The notes beneath the pieces were generated by a model, which did no database searches, was not told the origin of the DNA, and worked only from the letters and a program-made list of their open reading frames with translations. Shown in pieces: positions 18,283-27,596 of a stretch of 64,000 nucleotides of DNA. Numbering within the stretch: the first letter of the stretch is position 1; the number at the start of each line of letters is the position of its first letter. Origin of the DNA: Ancylobacter dichloromethanicus (GTDB taxonomy: Bacteria; Pseudomonadota; Alphaproteobacteria; Rhizobiales; Xanthobacteraceae). Where the stretch lies: assembly GCF_018390645.1 (NCBI RefSeq), contig NZ_JAHBGC010000038.1, forward strand, positions 409,688 through 473,687. Direction: 5' to 3'. The position numbers and the translations under genes are program-made.

Positions 18283-18543
18283 TCAGTCGCTCTCGGTCTT
18301 GAGAACCTTGCCGCTGGTGGGATCGATGTTCATCCCGACCTTCCGGCCGGCGGCGTTCGCGCCTTCGACCTCCCATTTCCCATCGTCCATCTCGATTTCG
18401 GCAATGGTTGCCATTCCATTGTCGTGGGCGATGCGTGTCGCCTCCTCAATGCCGATCGTCGGGGTCTGCGCCGGCGCCGGGGTGGCGGCGAAGGCGAAAA
18501 GCGGCAGGATGGCAATGGCGAGGAAGCGAGTCGGCGACGTCAT
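18283..18543 (-). CDS. PepSY-domain periplasmic protein
   Basis: The 86-residue product has a signal peptide (MTSPTRFLAIAILPLFAFAATPAPAQ). One PepSY-like domain follows: IGIEEATRIAHDNGMATIAEIEMDDGKWEVEG, then RKVGMNIDPTSGKVLKTE. Such small domains are thought to bind or inhibit periplasmic partners, but function is not established. The ATG at 18543 follows CAGGAGTTCCCC. It is convergent with phaB and divergent from the DMT exporter gene. Confidence 0.85.
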   Translation of the reverse strand: MTSPTRFLAIAILPLFAFAATPAPAQTPTIGIEEATRIAHDNGMATIAEIEMDDGKWEVEGANAAGRKVGMNIDPTSGKVLKTESD

Positions 18544-18753
18544 GGGGAACTCCTGAAGCGCGGTGGTGACGCCGGAGGCGACCCGATCGGCCTGCGCCGC
18601 CATCGGGTCGGCGCGTGCTCTGGGGCAATCCGTCGCGGCCCGATTGGTTCCCTCATCGGTCGAGTGCTGCTGCCGAAGCCGCGGGCATGCGCCAAGACCC
18701 TTGGCTCCACCGTCCGTGCCGGCCATAACGGGTTCCCCATCCAAGGTGTCCCC

Positions 18754-19656
18754 ATGTCGCTTTCGACCGCCCACTCGACCCCCCGCCCGCTCGCCCGCCG
18801 TACCGCCACGCTCATCGGCTTCACCGCCATCCTGCTGTGGTCGACGCTGGCGCTGGCCACGTCCTCGACCGGCGCGGTGCCGCCCTTCCTGCTGACGGCG
18901 CTGACCTTCGCCATCGGCGGCGCGGTGGGGCTGGCCACGGCACTGGTGCGCGGCGTCGGGCTCTCCGTGCTGCGCCAGCCCTGGCCGGTGTGGCTGCACG
19001 GCGTCGGCGGGCTGTTCGGCTATCATTTCTTCTATTTCTCGGCGCTGAAGCTGGCGCCGCCGGCCGAGGCCGGCCTCATCGCCTATCTCTGGCCGCTGCT
19101 GATCGTGCTGTTCTCCGCCTTCCTGCCCGGCGAGAGGCTGCGTCCGGCGCATATTGCCGGGGCGCTGATGGGGCTCGCCGGCACGGTGGTGCTGCTCGGC
19201 GGGCGCGCCGGCGGCTTCGGCTTCGCGCCGGAATTCGTGCCGGGCTATCTCGCCGCGGCGCTGTGCGCGGTGATCTGGTCGGTCTATTCGGTGGCCTCGC
19301 GCCGCTTCGCCACGGTGCCGACCGAGGTGGTGGCGGGATTCTGCCTCGCCACGGCGGCGCTCTCCGCACTCTGCCACGCGCTGTTCGAGCCCGCGGTGTG
19401 GCCGGCCGGGGCGGGGGAGTGGCTGGCGGTGCTGGCGCTTGGCATCGGGCCGGTCGGTATCGCCTTCTACACCTGGGACATCGGCATGAAGCGCGGCGAC
19501 ATGCGCCTGCTCGGCGTCCTGTCCTATGCCGCGCCGGTGCTGTCGACGCTGCTGCTGGTGCTGGCGGGCTTCGCCGCGCTGAGCTGGTCGCTTGGCCTTG
19601 CCTGCGCGCTCATTGTCGGCGGCGCCGGCGTGGCGACGCTGCTGGCGCGGCGCTAG
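18754..19656 (+). CDS. DMT-superfamily exporter (EamA domains)
   Basis: A 300-residue inner-membrane protein has about ten hydrophobic segments and two EamA halves (WSTLALATSS...LLLGGRAGG, then PGYLAAALCAVIWSVYS...SYAAPVLSTLLLVLAG). The start, LARRTATLIGFTAILLWSTLALAT, resembles aromatic amino-acid exporters of the YddG group; the substrate is uncertain. The ATG at 18754 is chosen because the hydrophobic part begins soon after. The frame is open far upstream only as an accident of high GC. It ends at a palindromic repeat. Confidence 0.85.
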   Translation: MSLSTAHSTPRPLARRTATLIGFTAILLWSTLALATSSTGAVPPFLLTALTFAIGGAVGLATALVRGVGLSVLRQPWPVWLHGVGGLFGYHFFYFSALKLAPPAEAGLIAYLWPLLIVLFSAFLPGERLRPAHIAGALMGLAGTVVLLGGRAGGFGFAPEFVPGYLAAALCAVIWSVYSVASRRFATVPTEVVAGFCLATAALSALCHALFEPAVWPAGAGEWLAVLALGIGPVGIAFYTWDIGMKRGDMRLLGVLSYAAPVLSTLLLVLAGFAALSWSLGLACALIVGGAGVATLLARR

Positions 19657-19701
19657 AGCACGTGCCGATCACTTGCGACGCGCCAACTGATCGGAACACG
19701 C
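19657..19701. repeat. Interspersed imperfect palindrome between convergent genes
   Basis: Left arm GCACGTGCCGATCA and right arm TGATCGGAACACGC are near-reverse complements (two or three mismatches) around a 16-base spacer. The sequence recalls a dispersed Rhizobiales palindrome with AGCACGTTCCGATCA-type arms. It lies between the exporter stop and the cupin stop and may serve as a two-way transcript end. Confidence 0.55.
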
Positions 19702-19714
19702 CCCCACCGAGGCC

Positions 19715-20155
19715 TCAGCCCGGCGACCAGCCGGGCGGGGCCAGTTCGAAGCCGGCGAATTCGAACGCCGGCGCCACCGTGCAGCCGATCAGCGTCCAGC
19801 CGCCGAGGCTGCGGGCGGACTGCCAGGCGTCGCGCGGCACGATGCGCTGCGGCTCCTCGCCCGCCCCGACGCCCGGTCCCAGAATATGGGGGACGACCGG
19901 TCCGGCGCTGTCCCGCGCGATGCGCAGTTCCAGCGGCGCCCCGCCATACCAGTGCCAGATCTCGGCGGCATCGACGCGGTGCCAGTGCGACACCTCGCCG
20001 GCGGCCAGCAGATAATAGATCGCGGTCGAGACGGAGCGGCCTTCGGCCGAGCGGCGCACATCGCGAAACGTCTCGCGAAAATGTCCACCCTCCGGATGCG
20101 GCGCGAGCGCCAGGAAAGCGATCACGTCCTGCGCGGAAAGTCCGTCCAGCCGCAT
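19715..20155 (-). CDS. Cupin-fold protein (DUF985 family)
   Basis: The 146-residue product has the DUF985 pattern: LAPHPEGGHFRETFR near the start, SVSTAIYYLLAAGEVSHWHRVDAAEIWHWYGG in the middle, and GWTLIGCTVAPAFEFAGFELA at the end. The HWHR...E...H set could bind a metal in a cupin barrel; the biochemical role is unknown. The ATG at 20155 lies 7 bases after the gloB stop, so the two are co-transcribed. An open frame continues upstream inside gloB but is a shadow. Confidence 0.85.
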   Translation of the reverse strand: MRLDGLSAQDVIAFLALAPHPEGGHFRETFRDVRRSAEGRSVSTAIYYLLAAGEVSHWHRVDAAEIWHWYGGAPLELRIARDSAGPVVPHILGPGVGAGEEPQRIVPRDAWQSARSLGGWTLIGCTVAPAFEFAGFELAPPGWSPG

Positions 20156-20162
20156 GGGCACC

Positions 20163-20936
20163 TCAGCCGCGAAAATTGTTCTTGAGAGCGCGCAGTTCGG
20201 TGAACACCGCGCCCGGCTCGGCGCCGGCCAGGCCGATGCGGGCGGCAAGCTCGGGGTCGTCGGCGCGCATGAACGGGTTGGTGGCCTTCTCCGCGCCGAT
20301 GGTGGTCGGCAGCGTCGGCTGGCCCGCGGCCCGCAGCGCCTCGATCTCCTCCAGCCGGGCGGCGACCGCCGCGTTGTCGGGGTCGACGCTGCGCGCGAAG
20401 CGGGCGTTGGCGAGCGTGTATTCGTGCCCGCAATAGACCGAGATGTCGTCCGGCAGGGTGCGCAACCGGGCGAGCGATTCCCACAGGACCGGCGGGGCGC
20501 ACTCGAACGGACGGCCGCAGCCCATGACGAACAGCGTGTCGCCGGAGAACAGCAGGCGTTCGCCCTCGAACAGGAAGACGATGTGGCCCTTGGTGTGGCC
20601 GGGCGTTTCCAGCACCCGTCCCACCAGCCCGCCAACCGCCACCGGGTCGCCGTCCACCACCGCGAAATCGAGCCCGGGAATGGTGTCCTGCTCGGCCTTC
20701 GGCCCGATGACGGTGGCGCCGAAGCGCTCCTTCAGCGCCTCGACGCCGGCGATATGGTCGGTGTGGTGGTGGGTGACGAGAATATGCGTGAGAGTCCAGT
20801 CCTCGCGCTCCAGCGCGGCGAGCACCGGCGCCACCTCCGGCACGTCGACGACGGCGGTCGCCTCCGTCACCGGGTCGCGCAGCAGCACCGCGTAATTGTC
20901 GGCGAGGCAGGGGATGAGCCGCAGTTCGGCGGGCAT
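20163..20936 (-). CDS. gloB: Hydroxyacylglutathione hydrolase (glyoxalase II)
   Basis: Glyoxalase II hydrolyses S-lactoylglutathione to lactate and glutathione, the second step of methylglyoxal detoxification. The 257-residue metallo-beta-lactamase-fold product has THHHTDH (residues 55-61), TPGHTKGHIVF, SGDTLFVMGCGRPFE, VYCGHEYT and the family-typical NPFMR. It starts MPAELRLIPCLADNYAVLL; the ATG at 20936 is chosen because that is the standard start. It heads a two-gene unit with the cupin gene. A glyoxalase I-like gene is at 7173-7568. Confidence 0.95.
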   Translation of the reverse strand: MPAELRLIPCLADNYAVLLRDPVTEATAVVDVPEVAPVLAALEREDWTLTHILVTHHHTDHIAGVEALKERFGATVIGPKAEQDTIPGLDFAVVDGDPVAVGGLVGRVLETPGHTKGHIVFLFEGERLLFSGDTLFVMGCGRPFECAPPVLWESLARLRTLPDDISVYCGHEYTLANARFARSVDPDNAAVAARLEEIEALRAAGQPTLPTTIGAEKATNPFMRADDPELAARIGLAGAEPGAVFTELRALKNNFRG

Positions 20937-21032
20937 GATGACCTCGAAGATTGGCGCTACGGAAGTGGCGGGGCAGCGGGCCGCCGCCGACACTCTAGTC
21001 CAGGCGCGCGGGCAGCGTCAGCCGCCGTCGCG

Positions 21033-21551
21033 TCAGCGGCATTCCTGCGCCGCGCGGTCCACCGCTGCGGACACGCCACTCAGAGAATAGGCGTCGGTCG
21101 TGACATTTCCACGCAGCGAGGTGCTCTTCACCACCACGTCCCGGCCCTTGCGCATGGCGTCCACCAGTCGCGTCTCCTCGGCGACATTGCGGACCCAGGC
21201 GCCGGTGCCGCGGGTATACAGCTCGAAATTGGCCGGGCCGATGGTGAGGGTGGCGTCGGTGCCCTCCTTCAGCGGGAAGCCCATCACCACGCTGACCTCG
21301 CCCTTCACATTCTCCGCCGTGCGGGTGGAAATGAAGAAATAGGCCGGGTCGCGCTTGAGGCCGGAAGGCAGGCGGGATTTGGGCTGGGACAGGGCGTAGC
21401 AGATCTTGCCGCTGCCGCTGGTGTCCACATAAACCCCCCAGTCGCCGAACTGTCCGACGAGCTTGGGCGCACCCTGGGCTGTGGCGCCGCCTATTCCGAT
21501 CGCTGCCAGCGCCAAGCCGGCGAGCGCCGCGCGCACGGTGCGTCGTGCCAT
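21033..21551 (-). CDS. Invasion-associated locus B (IalB) family protein
   Basis: The 172-residue product has a signal peptide (ending GGATAQ, about residue 26). The IalB family pattern follows: GQFGDWGVYVDTSGSGKICYALSQPKSRLP, then FFISTRTAENVKGEVSVVMGFPLKEG, and Cys residues that can pair (KICYAL and the C-terminal AQECR). The family takes its name from Bartonella invasion genes but is common in free-living alphaproteobacteria, where it is a periplasmic protein of unclear role. It lies alone on the minus strand. Confidence 0.9.
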   Translation of the reverse strand: MARRTVRAALAGLALAAIGIGGATAQGAPKLVGQFGDWGVYVDTSGSGKICYALSQPKSRLPSGLKRDPAYFFISTRTAENVKGEVSVVMGFPLKEGTDATLTIGPANFELYTRGTGAWVRNVAEETRLVDAMRKGRDVVVKSTSLRGNVTTDAYSLSGVSAAVDRAAQECR

Positions 21552-21771
21552 GGTCTCTGTCCTCCGTATCGTCGGCCGCCGGAGCGGCCCCGTGATTCTC
21601 CGTATCGGCCGCCTCAGGGATATCCGCGCGTGCCGCGGCTGTGAACCCTTGGCATTCCGATGGGGCGACTTCGCCGCTTAAATGGCTGAAGACGGGCGGC
21701 AAATTGATGGCAGGGCGGAAGCTGTCCCACACAATCCCACCTCGCGCGACACCGTCGGCCCGGGCATCGGC

Positions 21772-22170
21772 TCAGCTCTGGCGCAGCCGCGCGATGGCCG
21801 CCCGGGCGGCCTCCCGGTGATCGGCGCCGATATGGCTGGCGAGAAGGTTGAGCGCGGTGGCGAGCACCGCCGCATCGTCGGTGAAGCCGAGGCCGAGGAA
21901 AACATCGGGTACCGCGTCGGTCGGGAGCAGGAAATAGGCGAGGGCGCCGAACAGCAGCGCGCGCACCCGGGTCGGGGTGTGGCGGTCGAGCGCGCAGTAA
22001 TAGGCGGCCGCGGCATCCTCTGCGAACGGGATGCGCGACAGCGTCGCCGCCAGCTTCGGCCAGAAACGGGTCCTTACGCGGGCCTCGTCCTCGGCACTGG
22101 CGCCGAGGCGCTCAATGTCGTCGACATCGAAATCGACATCGACATCGAAAGAAGGGTCGGATCGATACAT
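21772..22170 (-). CDS. YkvA/DUF1232 family membrane protein
   Basis: The 132-residue product carries the DUF1232 core (RVRALLFGALAYFLLPTDAVPDVFLGLGFTDDAAVLATAL), a hairpin of two hydrophobic segments with the conserved PxDxxPD. The N-terminus is very acidic (DVDVDFDVDDIE), matching a repeated GACATCGAAATC-type DNA stretch at about 22127-22150. The ATG at 22170 is taken as start; an upstream one at 22209 has no extra support. Function is not established for the family. Confidence 0.85.
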   Translation of the reverse strand: MYRSDPSFDVDVDFDVDDIERLGASAEDEARVRTRFWPKLAATLSRIPFAEDAAAAYYCALDRHTPTRVRALLFGALAYFLLPTDAVPDVFLGLGFTDDAAVLATALNLLASHIGADHREAARAAIARLRQS

Positions 22171-22280
22171 CGTCTCAGCTCTCCGGAGCGTCCCGGAACG
22201 CCCCCGCAAGGTGGCGGCGCCAAATGACCGGTCTCCCCGTCAGATGGTTGCCGACGGGGCTCATTTCAACATCCCGGCCG

Positions 22281-22814
22281 TCACATCAGCGGGTAGGCGG
22301 CTTCCACCCGATAGGGGCCGCCGCCGACCGAGTCGCGCGAGGAATAGAGCACGAAGCGCGAGACCTGGAAGGTGGCGCTGCGGAAATAACCCCGCAAGGC
22401 GAGATAGTCCGCCACCTGACGCGGCGCGGCGTCGCGCAGCCGGGCGAGGGTGACGTGCGGGCGGAAATTGCGCCCCTCCGGCGGCAGGCCGATCCGCTTC
22501 ATGGCCCGTTCGTGCTCGGCCTGAAGCTCGTTCAGCGCCTGGTTGGCCTTCACCCCGACGAAGACCGAATGCGGCTTGTGATTGCCGAACTGGTCCACGC
22601 CCGACAGCGTGAGATCGAAGCCGAAACGCTCGATTTCGTCGAGCGAGGCGGCGGCGTCGCGGGCGACCACATGGTCGACATCGCCGATGAAGCGCAGCGT
22701 GACATGGTAGAAATCCGGGCTGATCCAGCGGGCGCCTGGCAGGCCGCCGCGCAGCATCGACAAATGCTCGGCGACGTCGCTCGGAATTTCGAGGGCGGTG
22801 AAAAGCCGCGGCAT
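22281..22814 (-). CDS. thpR: RNA 2',3'-cyclic phosphodiesterase (2H/LigT family)
   Basis: The 177-residue product starts MPRLFTALEIPSDVAEHL. It has the two 2H motifs HVTLRFIGDVD (about residues 37-47) and HVTLARLRD (about 120-128), whose His and Thr residues form the active site for hydrolysing RNA 2',3'-cyclic phosphates. GPYRVEAAYPL at the end is also typical. Length matches the family. It is cytoplasmic. It is divergent from the MOSC gene. Confidence 0.93.
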   Translation of the reverse strand: MPRLFTALEIPSDVAEHLSMLRGGLPGARWISPDFYHVTLRFIGDVDHVVARDAAASLDEIERFGFDLTLSGVDQFGNHKPHSVFVGVKANQALNELQAEHERAMKRIGLPPEGRNFRPHVTLARLRDAAPRQVADYLALRGYFRSATFQVSRFVLYSSRDSVGGGPYRVEAAYPLM

Positions 22815-23010
22815 GCCCCCTCCTGTATGTTGCCGACAAGGGAACCCGTCGCTGATTGAGACGGATTCGTACGTCGAGGAAAAGCCAAAAATACGACAGA
22901 CAGAACACGAGCCCGCCCACGCGGCTTGCGGCTGGGCGCGTGCGCTTTCAGGCGGTGCGCAAGCGCTCGTCTCCGGCTGACGCGGGCACCTCAAGCCGAT
23001 ATGGTGAGGC

Positions 23011-23844
23011 ATGATGAGCGAATCGACCGACGATCCCGAACTTTCGACCCCTGGCGCGGAGCCGGCGAAGTCTCTCAGCTTCGCCAGCGTCGATTCGATC
23101 TACCGTTACCCCGTCAAGGGGCTGACGCCCGAGCGGCTCGAACTGGTCGAGCTGGAGGCGGGGAAGTATTTTCCCGGCGACCGGCTCTTCGCCATCGAGA
23201 ACGGCCCTTCCGGCTTCATCGCCGAGGCGCCGGCGTTCCAGCCGAAGATCAAGTTTCTGATGCTGATGCGCAATGAGCGCCTCGCCGCGCTCGACGCCCG
23301 CTTCGACGATGCCAGCGCCGAGCTGGTGATCCGCCACGAGGGCACCGAGGTCGTGCGCGGAAAGCTCGACACCGCGGAAGGGCGGGAGGCGATCGAGGCG
23401 TTCTTCCAGCGCTATTCGCGCTACGAGCTGCGCGGCGCGCCGCAGGTGCTGGTGGCACCTCAGGGCTTCCGCTTCGTCGACACCACCGAAGGCTATGTGT
23501 CGCTGATCAATCTGGCGAGCTGCCGGGCGCTGGGCGAGATTGTCGGGCAGCCGGTCGACCCGCTGCGCTTCCGTGGCAACCTTTATCTTGACGGCATGGA
23601 GCCCTGGGAGGAGTTCGACCTCGTCGGCCATACGATCGAGGTCGGCAATCAGGTGCGGCTCAAGATCACCCAGCGCATCTTCCGCTGCGCCGCCACCAAT
23701 GTCGATCCGGCGACGGCCCGGCGCGACCTGGACCTGCCGGGGACGCTGATGCGCACCTTCGGTCACACCGATTGCGGCATCTTCGCCGAGATCGAGCAGG
23801 GCGGGCTGATCGCCGATGGCGATTCGGTGCGGATCACCGTCTGA
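23011..23844 (+). CDS. MOSC-domain protein (MOSC_N plus MOSC)
   Basis: The 277-residue protein has the N-terminal beta-barrel segment (VDSIYRYPVKGLTPERLELVELEAGKYFPGDR) and a MOSC core (LRFRGNLYLDGMEPWEEFDLVG, then ITQRIFRCAATNVDPATARRDLDLP). The single CxxT-type Cys in FRCAATNVDP is where such proteins hold molybdenum cofactor sulfur. It may act in sulfur transfer or reduce N-hydroxylated bases, as mARC relatives do. Start is the first of two adjacent ATGs (23011/23014). A strong two-way terminator follows. Confidence 0.88.
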   Translation: MMSESTDDPELSTPGAEPAKSLSFASVDSIYRYPVKGLTPERLELVELEAGKYFPGDRLFAIENGPSGFIAEAPAFQPKIKFLMLMRNERLAALDARFDDASAELVIRHEGTEVVRGKLDTAEGREAIEAFFQRYSRYELRGAPQVLVAPQGFRFVDTTEGYVSLINLASCRALGEIVGQPVDPLRFRGNLYLDGMEPWEEFDLVGHTIEVGNQVRLKITQRIFRCAATNVDPATARRDLDLPGTLMRTFGHTDCGIFAEIEQGGLIADGDSVRITV

Positions 23845-23892
23845 AGCGCCATGCCGGCGCGCCCGGCCGGCGCACGTTTTTACTCATCGACA

Positions 23893-23921
23893 AAAAAGGC
23901 CCGGCTGAGCCGGGCCTTTTT
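23893..23921. terminator. Bidirectional intrinsic terminator
   Basis: AAAAAGGCCCGGC / GCCGGGCCTTTTT around TGA. The A and T runs give a T tail on each strand, serving both the MOSC gene (+) and the DUF4167 gene (-). Confidence 0.92.
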
Positions 23922-23943
23922 CGTGTGATGGCGAACGCGGGGC

Positions 23944-25038
23944 CTATTCGGCGACTTCCGCCGGGGCCGGCTCGCCGCCTTCGCCTTCGGTCTCGCTGCG
24001 ACGGTAGCGGCGGCGGCGGGTGCGCGGGGCGCGTGCCTCGCCGTCCTCGGCCGCGGCTTCCTCCGGCGCGGCCGCCGGCGGCTTCGCCGCGCGGGAGCGG
24101 CTTGGCTTGGGGGCGGGCGCCGGCGCCTCTGCGACCGGCGCGGCCTGCGCCGGCGCAGGATCGGCGGCCGGTGAAACCTCGGCCGGCCTGGCCTCGCTGG
24201 CCTCCGGCGCTTCGGCGGGGGCTTCCGCCTTGCGCGCCGGAGCGGGGCTCACCGGCGTCGTGCTGCCGGTCTGGGCGCTGCCGCTCTGGGTGATGAAGGC
24301 GGGCAGGCCGATCTCGGCCTCCACATCCGGCCCGAGGCGCGGCTGCGGCTGCTGGGCGGGGTCGCGGTAGCCGGCCTCGCCGCCTTCGCGGGGGGCGCGA
24401 TTGTCGCGATAGGGACGGTTGTCACGCGCCCAGCGGCCCTCGCGCGGCTGGTCGGGCCGGTCGCGGTCCTGCCGTTCGCCACGGTCGCGGTCCTGGGTGC
24501 GGTCCTGATTGCGATCCTGGCCGCGATCGCGGCGGCTGTCGCGGTCGCGAAAGAAGTCGCGCTGGCCTTCGCGCGGCCCGCCTTCGCGCTGGCCGCCCTC
24601 GCGCGGACCATTGTCCCGCGCGCCGTTGTCGCGTTGTCCGCCGTCACGCGGGGCCTGCTGCTCGCGGGCCTGGAAGGCCGGCTGCTGGCCCTCGGCGCCG
24701 CCCTCCTCCATGTCGTCGTCGAAATCTTCCTCGTCGGCGTTGCGCTGGTAGGGCTGCCCCTGCACGCCGAACTGCGCCTGAGCGGCGGCGATGATGCGAT
24801 AATAATGCTCGGCATGCTGGAGGTAGTTTTCCGCCGCCACATGGTCGCCGGTGGCCTGGGCATCACGCGCGAGCTGCTGGTATTTCTCGACGACATGTTG
24901 CGCGGAGCCACGCACCTTCACATCCGGGCCGTTGGACTCATAGACCCGCGTGAGCGGGTTCTGGCTGCGACGATTGCCGCTGTTGTTATTGTTGTTGTTG
25001 CGGCTACGCATACGCTTCTGCTGATTATTATTTCGCAT
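23944..25038 (-). CDS. DUF4167 family protein, probably RNA-binding
   Basis: The 364-residue product begins with an Asn/Arg-rich stretch (MRNNNQQKRMRSRNNNNNNSG). The DUF4167 domain follows: NPLTRVYESNGPDVKVRGSAQHVVEKYQQLARDAQATGDHVAAENYLQHAEHYYRII. The middle is long, disordered and charged with DRD, RGQ and GGQR repeats; the Ala/Pro-rich tail ends in RRRRYRRSE. Composition suggests RNA binding, but the role is not known. In Rhizobiales it usually follows prmC, as here, though a 582-base gap separates them. The N-terminal AAT-rich codons stand out from the GC-rich surroundings. Confidence 0.88.
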   Translation of the reverse strand: MRNNNQQKRMRSRNNNNNNSGNRRSQNPLTRVYESNGPDVKVRGSAQHVVEKYQQLARDAQATGDHVAAENYLQHAEHYYRIIAAAQAQFGVQGQPYQRNADEEDFDDDMEEGGAEGQQPAFQAREQQAPRDGGQRDNGARDNGPREGGQREGGPREGQRDFFRDRDSRRDRGQDRNQDRTQDRDRGERQDRDRPDQPREGRWARDNRPYRDNRAPREGGEAGYRDPAQQPQPRLGPDVEAEIGLPAFITQSGSAQTGSTTPVSPAPARKAEAPAEAPEASEARPAEVSPAADPAPAQAAPVAEAPAPAPKPSRSRAAKPPAAAPEEAAAEDGEARAPRTRRRRYRRSETEGEGGEPAPAEVAE

Positions 25039-25620
25039 CGAGCTGGGTCTCTGGTGCCGGTCGACAGCGGCGGGGCGAGCCCCGTTCGGTGCCGTGCAGG
25101 CGGGTCAATCACCATTGGGTCCGCAGTTCCGCTCCTTCGGCCTGGGGCCATCGGCAACGGCACGGCGGGAAATCTCGCCGTCAGTCGGGGAAAGGCTGCC
25201 GCAGGCCGGAACCGCGAGGTTCCAGTCGTGCCACAGGTCGCCGTCGACCATCAGGCTTCTTCCATGGGAGCGCATCTCAAAGATGCCTCGCCGCCGGCCA
25301 TGCCGACAACGATCCGTCCTGACCGCATTTCTCCGGCCCGGACCCGGCGCGCGCTTTTGCGCAGCAGCCGACCCCATGTTTCATCGCGCAACCGAAGCCG
25401 CGCCGATAAACTCTTGGAGCGTTCGCCCCTTTGAAACGGGTTGCATCCCGGCCTTCCGCAAGGGCCCGAATGCCACTGCCAGCGATGAGCACGGTCTCTC
25501 GGATCGAGGAGCGACCGGCAGTCAAATCACTAAAAGGCAGATGATGTCTCAGGACGATTCCTGCAAACGACACTAATCGGTTCGGTATCTCGTTCCAAGC
25601 CCTTTTTTGCTGCAATGCCA
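25039..25620 (-). promoter_or_regulatory. Long unassigned leader between prmC and the DUF4167 gene
   Basis: I find no convincing protein gene in these 582 bases; ORFs on both strands have poor codon character and no recognisable product. On the minus strand, TTGGAA then 17 bases then TAGTGT (about 25573-25601) could be a promoter, which would give the DUF4167 mRNA a leader of roughly 500 bases. Small hairpins such as GCGCGGCTTCGGTTGCGC on that strand are present. It could hide a regulatory RNA. Confidence 0.35.
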
Positions 25621-26478
25621 TCAAACCCTGGCCGGTCGGGTCACGATGGCGCGTGCGATTCCGGCAAGATCGCGCCGCGCCGCACCATCGGCCGGCAGCC
25701 CGGCGGCGGCAAGAAGCGCGGCGACGTCGTCCTCCTGGCCAATCCCGAGTTCCAGCACGGCGCGCCCGCCGGGGGCGAGCAGGCCGGGCAGGGCGTGCGC
25801 GAGCGCACGATAGGCATCGAGCCCCTGAGGGCCGCCGTCCAGCGCCAGATGCGGGTCGTGGTGGCGAACCTCGCGGTCGAGCGCGGCGATATCGGTGCTT
25901 GGAATATAAGGCGGATTGGAGACCACGAGGTCGAAGCCGCCGCCAAGCGCCTCCGCCCAGTGCCCGACCACCACTGCCGCGCGGGCGCCAAACCCAAGCG
26001 CCGCAAGGTTTTGCCGCGCCTGCCGGGCGGCGCCGTGCGACAGGTCGACGCCGATGCCGACAGCGGCCGGATATTCGCCCAGCAGCGCCGCCAGCAGGGC
26101 GCCGCTGCCGGTGCCGAGGTCGAGGATGCGCAGCGCGGCATGCCGTTCCGGAAACAGCGCGAGCGCGGCCTCGACCAGCGTCTCGGTCTCCGGGCGCGGC
26201 ACCAGCGTCTCGGGGGAGAGGGCGAAATCGAGGCTCCAGAATTCGCGACGGCCGACCAGCCGGGCGAGCGGCTCGCCGGCGGCGCGGCGGCTGGCGAGGG
26301 CGCGCAGGCGGGCGGCGTCCTCCGCCGGCAGGGCCATGTCGGCGCGGGCGACGAGGTCGAGATCGGTGAGGCCGAGCCCGGCCCTGAGCAGCGCCCGCGC
26401 CTCCCGCTCGGGCGCCTCCAGCCCCGCCGCCGCGAAGCCTGCGGCAATCTCGCGCAGCAGGGCGGCACGCGGGATCAT
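25621..26478 (-). CDS. prmC: Peptide chain release factor N5-glutamine methyltransferase
   Basis: PrmC methylates the Gln of the GGQ motif in release factors RF1 and RF2. The 285-residue product has an N-terminal helical domain, LVPRPETETLVE, the SAM site ILDLGTGSGALLAALL (about residues 118-133) and the catalytic VSNPPYIPS (about 187-195). Its substrate RF1 is encoded directly upstream (stop 10 bases before the prmC ATG), so they are co-transcribed. Start is ATG 26478. Confidence 0.96.
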   Translation of the reverse strand: MIPRAALLREIAAGFAAAGLEAPEREARALLRAGLGLTDLDLVARADMALPAEDAARLRALASRRAAGEPLARLVGRREFWSLDFALSPETLVPRPETETLVEAALALFPERHAALRILDLGTGSGALLAALLGEYPAAVGIGVDLSHGAARQARQNLAALGFGARAAVVVGHWAEALGGGFDLVVSNPPYIPSTDIAALDREVRHHDPHLALDGGPQGLDAYRALAHALPGLLAPGGRAVLELGIGQEDDVAALLAAAGLPADGAARRDLAGIARAIVTRPARV

Positions 26479-26488
26479 CGCGTCGCCC

Positions 26489-27586
<1,098 letters not shown>

Positions 27587-27596
27587 GCGGCGGTAC

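Noticed and set aside
25277..25624. A 115-codon minus-strand ORF directly after prmC
   Set aside because: No Shine-Dalgarno, uneven composition with many Arg/Cys, no family; treated as non-coding leader.
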